DNA from: CAZGKX01 sp964525945
Lineage (GTDB): Bacteria > Pseudomonadota > Gammaproteobacteria > Legionellales > Legionellaceae
DNA length: 29,820 nt
NCBI GenBank assembly: GCA_964525945.1
Contig: CAZGKX010000030.1
Location: forward strand, 1-29,820
Direction of reading: 5' to 3'
Positions within the stretch are counted from its first letter, which is position 1. Every line of letters starts with the position of its first letter. The position numbers were made by a program, and so were the translations under genes. The notes under the pieces are model-generated. The model ran no database searches, was not told the origin of the DNA, and saw only the letters and a program-made list of their open reading frames with translations. Positions 23,674-29,820 of the stretch are shown here, in pieces.

Positions 23674-25578
23674 ATGAAACGGACTTTACTTTTTCGCTTT
23701 ATTGGTTGGTATTTTTTGTTAAATACCGTAATTTTTTGGGTGCTGGGTTCACGGTATTTAACGTCTATTTTAAGTTCACCGTCGTTGTTCAAAAATTTTA
23801 TTGCCGATTATTCGAGTTGGTCTGGCATGGTTTTTGTCTTGTTTTTTACGTGGGTCAATTACCTGAGCTATATGATGCTACTGGCTTTCATCCCTGCCAT
23901 GTTGGTTTTTTTAGTGGCATGGATCAAGCCTTCCATTCGTGTGGTAGGGTTTGCCAGTGTGTTGTTAGCAAGCTTTAGTGTTTTGGTATTGCTAACGGAT
24001 AATATCGTTTTTTCCATGTTTAAATTTCATTTAAGTATAGTTTTATTAAAGCTCATCACCACCCACCATTTGCAAGATGTGTTTGATTTTTCGCATGAGG
24101 AGTTTTTAATTGTTTTGAGTGGTGTTTCAGCGGTTATTGCTGTTGAAGTGTTATTGGGATGGTTTGTTTGGAAAAAAATCAATCTAAAAAAACGTATGGA
24201 TGTGTATAAAGGGCTCCTTGTATATGGCGTAGGGGGGCTGCTTTTTAGTTACTGCACGTTGATGTTATCCATGACTCAAAATAATAATTTGTTTGTTCAG
24301 CAAGTGTCGAACTTACCTTTTTACCATCAACTGCTAAGTCATGCGATTCCTGATAAAAATGCGCCCGAAATTTTACAACGTTTTAGTGAACAGCATTATA
24401 CTCAAGCCATTTTTTCTAGAGATAAATTGTTGTACCCTCGCCATCCATTGCAATGCAAAAAACCAGACAAAGCCTACAATATTATTTTTATCATGGTGGA
24501 TGCGTTGCGTTTTGATAGTTTAAATCAGGATGACATGCCTGCCACCAGTGAATTCGCGGCAAATAATTGGTACTTTTTACAGCATATCAGTGCTGGAAAT
24601 TCCACGCAAGCGGGCTTGTTTTCATTGTTTTATTCCATACCCAGTAGTTATTGGACTGCGGCTTTGGAGCAGCAAGTGGCTCCCATTTTTAATCATCTCC
24701 TGGCAAAATTTGGTTACCAGGTCAAAATTATTTGGTCCAGTGAAATGCATCATCCACCTATGGATAAAACCATTTATTTAGGATTTCATGGCATAAATTC
24801 AGATGGGGCTACAGGCAATGACATTGGTAATTGGGATAGACAAACCACCCAAAAAACACTTGATTTTTTAAAAACGCATCATCTTACTCAGCCTTTTTTC
24901 CTAAACCTTTTTTACGATGCACCTCACGGTTATTGCCGCGAACAAAGTTACCCTGCTTTGCATAAACCGATTAAATCTCGGTGTTCACGCCTTGCAATGA
25001 CGAATGATGTGGAGCCTTTGCCCTATTATAATCGTTACCTCAATGCGGTTTCATTCATTGACGGCCAAGTGAAGACGGTCCTGCAAGCGATCAAAGAACA
25101 AGGTTATTGGGACAACAGTATTATTATTTTTACCTCTGATCATGGACAGGAATTCAATGACAATCGTCAGAATTACTGGGGACATGCGGGAAATTACACG
25201 CCTGTGCAAGTGCATGTGCCTTTGATTGTGCACTGGCCGAATTCACAACCACGTCGAATTCAATACACAACCAGTGGGTATGATATCATGCCAACCCTGT
25301 TTGAGCGGTTGTTTGGATGCACGAACCCGATTTCTGATTACAGTGTTGGGGATAGTTTGTTATCACAAAACAAGCGGCCTTTTATTTTAGCTGGAAGCTA
25401 TGCCAACATGGGCATAATTGAGATGGATAGATTAACCGTTTTGCAATCATCGGGGGGGATGTGTGTCATGGATAAAAAAGCTAATATTCTTGCCGAGCAA
25501 CCGCGTTCTCTTTTGTTAAAACAGGCTTTGAAGCAAATGAGAAGGTTTTATGAACCGCTCCATAATAAAACAAGCTAG
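23674..25578 (+). CDS. YejM/PbgA-like inner-membrane sulfatase-fold protein, 634 aa
   Basis: Five hydrophobic helices in the first 200 residues (FIGWYFLLNTVIFWVLG, MVFVLFFTWVNYL, MLLAFIPAMLVFLVAWI, VVGFASVLLASFSVLVLLTD, FLIVLSGVSAVIAVEVLLGWF) precede a periplasmic sulfatase-fold domain. That domain has NIIFIMVDALRFDSL, GNSTQAGLFSLFY, FFLNLFYDAPHGY and IIIFTSDHGQEF, and then NYWGHAGNYTPVQVHVPLIVHWP. This is the architecture of YejM/PbgA (DUF3413 plus sulfatase). In Escherichia coli that protein controls LpxC turnover through LapB according to outer-membrane lipopolysaccharide level. The E. coli protein is about 586 residues, so this is slightly longer. It starts five bases after tldD and is probably co-transcribed. 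The precise role in this organism is inferred. Confidence 0.87.
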   Translation: MKRTLLFRFIGWYFLLNTVIFWVLGSRYLTSILSSPSLFKNFIADYSSWSGMVFVLFFTWVNYLSYMMLLAFIPAMLVFLVAWIKPSIRVVGFASVLLASFSVLVLLTDNIVFSMFKFHLSIVLLKLITTHHLQDVFDFSHEEFLIVLSGVSAVIAVEVLLGWFVWKKINLKKRMDVYKGLLVYGVGGLLFSYCTLMLSMTQNNNLFVQQVSNLPFYHQLLSHAIPDKNAPEILQRFSEQHYTQAIFSRDKLLYPRHPLQCKKPDKAYNIIFIMVDALRFDSLNQDDMPATSEFAANNWYFLQHISAGNSTQAGLFSLFYSIPSSYWTAALEQQVAPIFNHLLAKFGYQVKIIWSSEMHHPPMDKTIYLGFHGINSDGATGNDIGNWDRQTTQKTLDFLKTHHLTQPFFLNLFYDAPHGYCREQSYPALHKPIKSRCSRLAMTNDVEPLPYYNRYLNAVSFIDGQVKTVLQAIKEQGYWDNSIIIFTSDHGQEFNDNRQNYWGHAGNYTPVQVHVPLIVHWPNSQPRRIQYTTSGYDIMPTLFERLFGCTNPISDYSVGDSLLSQNKRPFILAGSYANMGIIEMDRLTVLQSSGGMCVMDKKANILAEQPRSLLLKQALKQMRRFYEPLHNKTS

Positions 25579-25617
25579 TACCGCTGTCATTGAGTTTTGA
25601 TAGATATTATAAACCCA

Positions 25618-25646
25618 GTCATTGCGAGCCATAGGCGAAGGAATTC
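25618..25646. repeat. CATTGCGAG-type dispersed repeat remnant
   Basis: GTCATTGCGAGCCATAGGCG followed by AAGGAATTC resembles the widespread bacterial dispersed repeat that begins GTCATTGCGAG and ends GAAGCAATC. The copy is diverged. It lies between two convergent genes. No second copy was found in the window. Confidence 0.35.
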
Positions 25647-25724
25647 TGTGACTTTGAGGGGCATCGCATGAATGAAAATGATACTGGTCTTTTTTCGGAA
25701 GCAAGAGCGATAAAATTGCACGCT

Positions 25725-27383
25725 TTATTTTTTTTTCAAAGTATTTGCAATGAAGTGCCCCACTTTTCCCTGTTTTTCTAATTCTTTTAGGCTGTTATTC
25801 GCCTGTTTATTAATTGCATCTACACCTTGAAAAAAGGCCTGTCCAATATTTTTTTTATAGGTTTCAGCTCTTGATTGCACAGCGGATGAATCTGCGGGGG
25901 GAGCTAATTGCGCGTCATCAGTTGTGCTATTTTGCGAAGATTGGGGTCCTACGATGGATTGAAAATGATCTTGGCAATTCGCATATTTACGATCAATAAA
26001 AAGGCCTGTGGTGGTCAGCCAATCCCCTAAATTTATAGATCGCTTGGAGATCGCCATCAACAATCCTTTCTTTTTGGTTGGCATAAAAACTTCTTCTGCT
26101 AGGGGCAAGCATTCTGGGTATTCTTTAGCAAGTTCAAACGCTTTAATGGCCATGGCATATACCCCTTGAAGGGCTTTGTCGATCCCTGGAGTCTTTATTT
26201 TGACCTGATTTTCTGCAAGGTTATAGCCTAGTCGACTGACGCTGCCATCCAAATTCAAGCCCAACTTTTCATTTAAAAATGAATTCATAATTTGTTCGGG
26301 CTTGGATGCACTGCCGGCCTGAAAAGCTTCTGCCAATTGGATGTAAGTTTCCATTTTTTGCACAGGAGTAAACTGCAAGGGCTCATCGTTGTGCAAAACA
26401 GTGGTGTTGATGGATATGAGCTGCTTAAGAACAATCCACAACACGTTTGCATCTTGCTGAAACAATTCATCCAATGCGACATAATCAAAATTGTTCCAAT
26501 TGAACAAAAAATCTTCTGTCTCGCTTTTGAGATTTAACGCTTTTTTAATCAACTCAGTTGTTTCAGAAGATAAATTCGGTTGTGGTTGAAGTGTGTTGTT
26601 TTCTTCAACGAATAAGTTAGGGTAGCACGTTAATAAAATTGTTTTGAGTTTGATGCTAAATTCCCGCTGCATCGCTGGACTTTTTGTATCCATTTCCAGG
26701 AGTTTTCTTAACATATAATCAGCACTATCCCCGCGATCGTTGCGAGCGATGACAGCATAATGTGTATTATCAGCGACAGTGTCGATAGGTGTATATTTTC
26801 CAAAAAACTGTTGCAGATGGCTGCCTTGGGACAGTTTAGAATGCAATTCATTCTCAAATAAATCTAAAATCGGGTTCCATGCGAGATCACTGGTGAAAAA
26901 AGATTCTATGGTGTCGCCTTCATAGACATGACGTAAATAGCTGATTATAGGCCGGTATTCTGGGTGGAGCTTGGCCAATCGAGTTAAAATTAATTCGTAA
27001 TTCTGCAAATCCACTGAGGTCTGTAGTTTTTTTTCAAATGCATGCAGTACCAGATCAGGAGGAGTGTCCACAGAGAGAATGGGGCTTGTAAAATCCAATG
27101 ACTGATAACAAGCAAGCAATGCTTGAAGATCATCAAGATAGCGATCAAGAAAAGCTGCAACTCGACGTATTTCGGCTCTGTCGATTGAGGCATTTCGGTC
27201 GATCGAATGGGTAACACTTCTCAGTGTTTTCTCAAACGCCGAGAGGTGTTGGATAAAGCTAATCTCATCTAAAAATAACAGCCTAATTTCCTCAACCCCC
27301 TCCTGATGCAATCCAGTGAGTTGAGGATTCCACCGGGTAACTTTTGTAATTTCTTGCTCGAGCGTGATTGCTATGTCAACCAT
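25725..27383 (-). CDS. Large orphan protein, 552 aa, effector-like
   Basis: No family recognised. The ATG at 27383 is preferred because GGAG lies six bases upstream; the ATG 12 bases further up overlaps that site. The protein is soluble and almost entirely helical, and it lacks a signal peptide. Helices include HLSAFEKTLRSVTHSID, LDRYLDDLQALLACYQSL, MLRKLLEMDTK and AMAIKAFELAKEYPE. A disordered stretch at about residues 480-510 (PQSSQNSTTDDAQLAPPADSS) precedes a lysine-rich C-terminal helix ending HFIANTLKKK. It shares its upstream 23-bp block with the orphan gene at 21561-22058. Large helical orphans with a linker and short C-terminal tail are common among Dot/Icm effectors, but this is only suggestive. 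Confidence 0.65.
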   Translation of the reverse strand: MVDIAITLEQEITKVTRWNPQLTGLHQEGVEEIRLLFLDEISFIQHLSAFEKTLRSVTHSIDRNASIDRAEIRRVAAFLDRYLDDLQALLACYQSLDFTSPILSVDTPPDLVLHAFEKKLQTSVDLQNYELILTRLAKLHPEYRPIISYLRHVYEGDTIESFFTSDLAWNPILDLFENELHSKLSQGSHLQQFFGKYTPIDTVADNTHYAVIARNDRGDSADYMLRKLLEMDTKSPAMQREFSIKLKTILLTCYPNLFVEENNTLQPQPNLSSETTELIKKALNLKSETEDFLFNWNNFDYVALDELFQQDANVLWIVLKQLISINTTVLHNDEPLQFTPVQKMETYIQLAEAFQAGSASKPEQIMNSFLNEKLGLNLDGSVSRLGYNLAENQVKIKTPGIDKALQGVYAMAIKAFELAKEYPECLPLAEEVFMPTKKKGLLMAISKRSINLGDWLTTTGLFIDRKYANCQDHFQSIVGPQSSQNSTTDDAQLAPPADSSAVQSRAETYKKNIGQAFFQGVDAINKQANNSLKELEKQGKVGHFIANTLKKK

Positions 27384-27421
27384 TGCTTGCTCCATGGTAG
27401 CTAATTGTGTATTCTGCTTTA

Positions 27422-27444
27422 ATTATAGTATAAAATAAATACAA
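27422..27444 (-). promoter_or_regulatory. Shared 23-bp promoter-like block (copy 2)
   Basis: Minus-strand block with the same TTGT start and ATTTTATACTATAAT end as 22088-22110, two mismatches in 23. It lies 38 bases before the 552-residue orphan gene. Because the MazG-like gene is divergent, the AT-rich core could also serve plus-strand initiation. Confidence 0.5.
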
Positions 27445-27461
27445 CGATTTTTGGGGAAAAT

Positions 27462-27842
27462 ATGCGTATTTTCGACAGGATGATTGCGTTGGAAAAGGAT
27501 GCCGATTGCTTTGGTTTTAATTGGGAGACCAAAGAACAAATTTTGGCACAAATAGAAAGTGAATGCCATGAAGTCCGCGAGGAGCTTCATAAGCTCAATG
27601 GAAGCAATTGCACTGAAGCATTGCAACAAGAAATTGGGGATTTGTTGCATGCGGTGTTTTCACTTTGCGTGTTTTGCAAATTAAATCCCACTGAAACGTT
27701 GAACGGTTCCCTGAATAAATTTGAAGGGCGCCTAAATGCTGTAAAACAATTGTCATTTGAACGAGGATTAACAAATTTGTCCGACCTTTCGTTCAAAGAG
27801 CGCATGGATATTTGGGATGATGCCAAAAAGCAAGTGGGTTAA
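27462..27842 (+). CDS. MazG-like nucleotide pyrophosphohydrolase, 126 aa
   Basis: A single MazG domain with the metal-binding acidic helices QIESECHEVREELHKL (E32, E34, E37, E40, E41) and LQQEIGDLLHAVFSL (E57, D60). These match the EExxE...ExxD pattern. It is half the length of the two-domain E. coli MazG and resembles single-domain MazG proteins, which hydrolyse NTPs or dNTPs to monophosphates. GGGG lies upstream of ATG 27462. queF follows after 27 bases on the same strand, so the two may be co-transcribed. The start FDRMIALEKDADCFGFNW is typical of the family. Confidence 0.85.
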   Translation: MRIFDRMIALEKDADCFGFNWETKEQILAQIESECHEVREELHKLNGSNCTEALQQEIGDLLHAVFSLCVFCKLNPTETLNGSLNKFEGRLNAVKQLSFERGLTNLSDLSFKERMDIWDDAKKQVG

Positions 27843-27869
27843 TTGCATCAATTATAATTAGGATGAACC

Positions 27870-28700
27870 ATGAGTGATATTGAACAGCAGTCCGAACTGG
27901 GAAAAAAATCACAGTACGATGCGTTTTATAATGCAGAAAAATTATTTGCGATTCCCCGTTCCCAAAAGCGCCATGAAATTGGGATTGATCCTACTCGATT
28001 GCCTTTTTTTGGGTTTGATATATGGAATCATTTTGAAGTGTCTTGGTTAAATGAAAAAGGTAAACCGCTGGTCGCGACCGCTCAAATTGTTTATGACTGT
28101 GCGTCCACGCATATTGTGGAATCAAAATCCTTGAAATTATACTTTAACTCATTCAACAACACGCGTTTTAAAAATTTTGAAGAAGTGGAGCACATTGTAA
28201 AAAGAGATCTTGAAGCCTGTATCGGTATACCTGTGTGCGTTAAACTTTTTCCATTAACTGCGCCTGTGATCGCATTGCAAACCTGCTTTTTGGGTGAAAG
28301 CATTGATGAGCTTGATGTCGATTGTTCAATCTACCAAGTCAATCCGGATTTTTTACAAACAAGTGACGGCATTGTCAGTGAAACGCTTTGTTCAGATCTA
28401 CTCCGATCAAATTGCTTGGTCACCAATCAACCCGATTGGGGAAGTGTACAAATCATCTATCAGGGCCCTAAGATAAATCGAGTGGGTTTATTAAGATACC
28501 TTGTGTCGTATCGTGACCATAATGAATTTCATGAACAATGCATAGAGCGCATTTTTATGGATATACAAGAACGCTGCAAGCCTGCTGCTTTGACCGTCTA
28601 TGGTCGTTATACGCGCAGGGGTGGTTTGGATATCAATCCGTATCGCTCCACAGACCCTTCATCTTGGGATGATAAAAATTATCGCTTAATTCGGCAATAA
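27870..28700 (+). CDS. queF: NADPH-dependent 7-cyano-7-deazaguanine reductase
   Basis: QueF reduces the nitrile preQ0 to preQ1 with two NADPH in queuosine tRNA biosynthesis. This is the long gammaproteobacterial type (276 residues). C182 in SNCLVTNQPDW is the nucleophile that forms the thioimide, and D189 lies in the same motif. H221 and E222 in NEFHEQCIERIF bind substrate. The positions are offset from the E. coli enzyme (Cys190, His229, Glu230) by exactly eight. The start follows AGGATGA. A hairpin lies directly after the stop codon but has T-runs only on the minus strand. Confidence 0.97.
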   Translation: MSDIEQQSELGKKSQYDAFYNAEKLFAIPRSQKRHEIGIDPTRLPFFGFDIWNHFEVSWLNEKGKPLVATAQIVYDCASTHIVESKSLKLYFNSFNNTRFKNFEEVEHIVKRDLEACIGIPVCVKLFPLTAPVIALQTCFLGESIDELDVDCSIYQVNPDFLQTSDGIVSETLCSDLLRSNCLVTNQPDWGSVQIIYQGPKINRVGLLRYLVSYRDHNEFHEQCIERIFMDIQERCKPAALTVYGRYTRRGGLDINPYRSTDPSSWDDKNYRLIRQ

Positions 28701-28701
28701 T

Positions 28702-28725
28702 AAAAGGCCGTTCTAAGGAACGGCC
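28702..28725 (-). terminator. Rho-independent terminator, minus strand
   Basis: Stem GGCCGTTC (28706-28713) with GAACGGCC (28718-28725) and a four-base loop. On the minus strand it is followed by TTTTATT. It ends the DUF3309 gene and may partly stop queF transcripts from the other side. Confidence 0.75.
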
Positions 28726-28743
28726 CTTGGTCATCAAACATTT

Positions 28744-28905
28744 CTAAATAGAGACATGGCCTAGCAGCACCAAAATCAAATAGATAATCAAAATGGTACC
28801 AATCAAGCCACTGGGACCGTAACCCCAGCTTTTGCTGTAACCCCACGTGGGCAAGCCACCGAGTAACAATAAAATTAAAAGAATGAGTAAAATTGTTCCT
28901 AACAT
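28744..28905 (-). CDS. DUF3309-family membrane peptide, 53 aa
   Basis: The product begins MLGTILLILLILLLLGGLPT, continues WGYSKSWGYGPSG and ends in a second hydrophobic helix (TILIIYLILVLLGHVSI). This two-helix hairpin with the WGYGPSG turn is the DUF3309 signature. AAGGA lies seven bases before the ATG. A TATACT about 20 bases further up on the minus strand could be its -10 element. It is an inner-membrane protein of unknown role. The gene is monocistronic, with its own terminator at 28702-28725. Confidence 0.92.
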   Translation of the reverse strand: MLGTILLILLILLLLGGLPTWGYSKSWGYGPSGLIGTILIIYLILVLLGHVSI

Positions 28906-29067
28906 GATTTTATCCTTAAAAAAATTTCTTCCACTTTAAGTATAGTCGGTTTTGGATAACTCCTCGTACAAATTTTGCTGGTATTTATGATTGATTGATC
29001 TTTATTTGGGCTATAACATCTAAAAGTATGCTACAATTAACATACAACTGTTCACAAAAACTACTTT

Positions 29068-29820
29068 ATGCAAATTAAATTTTTTTTGGCTGTACCTAGC
29101 CTCCTAGAATTTTCCATGCCTCCTTTTCATGGGATGAGCGTGGTGGAACGCACCCAGAAAATGTTAAAAATGAAGTTAGATGTGCTTGAAAACATTGCTA
29201 GTTTAGCTACAAAAAATTCAGAAGATGCCCAACTCACTGTTTTGGTGGGGGCGGAAGATTTTTTTGCAGGCATGCACCTTTATTCATACGGTGAAATTAT
29301 GAATGTAGAGGCGCAATGTTTTGATAGAGATGTGTTTTATAACTTCATGTCCAATGAATTGGTAAATTTAAGCAAACGTTATCCTAAAGTATTGATGATT
29401 CCTGGATCCGCTTATGTGAGCTTAGCTGTCGAATCTTCGAAAGGTTATTATTTTCAAAACCAACGCAATCGGTCAGGAACCCTTTATTGTCAAAATATTG
29501 CTCCAATATTGTATGATGGACAATTGATTCGTATCTTAAAAAAAGGTGATTTTTTATACGATAAAACAAGNNNNNNNNNNTAAATCGTCATTAACGACCA
29601 GCAAAGCCCTTATACAATCGCATCAGTTAAGCCACAACATACGTATTGAACGATACAGGGAAGATACTCTGGAAGATTTAAATCCCGGTTTGGTTTTTTT
29701 AGGACAAACACCTTTACCTGGCGAAGAAGAGTTAATGGATTCGTTGAATATTGATCCTGATATGACAAGTCCTTATTTTGAAGTAAAAGGCGTGCAATTT
29801 GGAATGGAAATATGCGGTGA
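29068..29820 (+). CDS. Nitrilase-like (carbon-nitrogen hydrolase fold) protein, partial
   Basis: The gene runs past the window end and is interrupted by an N run at 29571-29580 that shifts the frame. Fragments match the nitrilase layout. VLVGAEDFF has a candidate catalytic Glu. MIPGSAYVSL is followed by YCQNIAPILYDGQLIRILKK with a candidate Lys. After the gap, FEVKGVQFGMEICGE carries a candidate nucleophilic Cys in the usual V.xxEICxE context. The family hydrolyses nitriles or amides or forms N-acyl bonds. Identity with known members seems low, and the N-terminus (MQIKFFLAVPSLLEFSMPPF) is atypical. The start is the first ATG, and a TACAAT with an upstream TG (29029-29037) may be an extended -10 element. 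Confidence 0.55.
29571..29580. other. Assembly gap (10 N)
   Basis: Ten N within the nitrilase-like gene. Coding sequence continues on the far side in a different frame (KSSLTTSKALIQSH onward), so the gap length is a placeholder. Confidence 0.99.

Noticed and set aside
23652..23978. Plus-strand frame overlapping the YejM-like start
   Set aside because: Same bases in another frame. The YejM-like frame has membrane helices and a continuous sulfatase domain.
25516..25704. Minus-strand frame of 62 codons after the YejM-like gene
   Set aside because: Its IPSPMARND segment is the known translation artefact of a CATTGCGAG-type repeat, not a protein.
1..29820. CRISPR array or intact insertion sequence
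   Set aside because: No regularly spaced direct repeats and no complete transposase with terminal inverted repeats were seen.

Overview
The window reads as a scaffold from a low-GC gammaproteobacterium, most likely of the order Legionellales (Legionella, Coxiella or Aquicella-like). This is an inference. It rests on AT-rich intergenic DNA, a gammaproteobacterial-type QueF, TldD and a YejM-like protein, and on several long, mostly helical, soluble proteins of no recognisable family that look like secretion-system effector candidates. Three N runs (12336-12410, 21134-21143, 29571-29580) fall inside genes. In each case the reading frame differs on the two sides, so the N counts are placeholders and not real lengths.

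Left part (1 to about 9700) is accessory DNA. It holds a Nudix-like protein, a serine resolvase that has lost its N-terminus and catalytic serine, a Fic-like C-terminal scrap converging on a small protein that carries the Fic-inhibition signature SxxxEG, and a duplicated scrap of a secreted-protein gene next to its intact parent. It also holds two exported small proteins, a two-gene tyrosine-recombinase operon (one with a complete active site, one apparently dead), a large orphan protein and an AlpA-like DNA-binding protein. Most genes here are on the minus strand.

Middle part (9737 to about 16900) starts with a large TM0106-type RecB-like nuclease/RNase H-like/SF1 helicase gene, interrupted by an assembly gap. 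A tRNA-Thr(CGT) gene follows, flanked on its 3' side by a tandem GTGTACCC repeat like those seen at integration sites. Then come plus-strand housekeeping genes: a GNAT acetyltransferase, a YgjP/SprT-like metallopeptidase, a NIF3-like PII-fold protein and a Rossmann-DUF2520 protein. The last of these ends in a perfect 23-bp inverted repeat and converges on a GFA-family zinc protein.

Right part (17112 to end) is mainly core metabolism. It contains pdxJ (vitamin B6), korA-korB (2-oxoglutarate:ferredoxin oxidoreductase), a Bax-inhibitor-1/YccA membrane protein, tldD with a short leader ORF coupled to a YejM/PbgA-like membrane sulfatase-fold gene, a MazG-like pyrophosphohydrolase with queF (queuosine), a 53-residue DUF3309 membrane peptide, and the start of a nitrilase-like protein. 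Two orphan genes in this part (21561-22058 and 25725-27383) share a nearly identical 23-bp upstream block and may be co-regulated.

The most unusual points are the active-plus-dead integrase operon, the SxxxEG antitoxin-like protein beside a Fic-like remnant, the shared upstream block of two orphan genes, the long perfect hairpin at 16299-16356 and the leader ORF of tldD. I found no CRISPR array and no complete insertion sequence.
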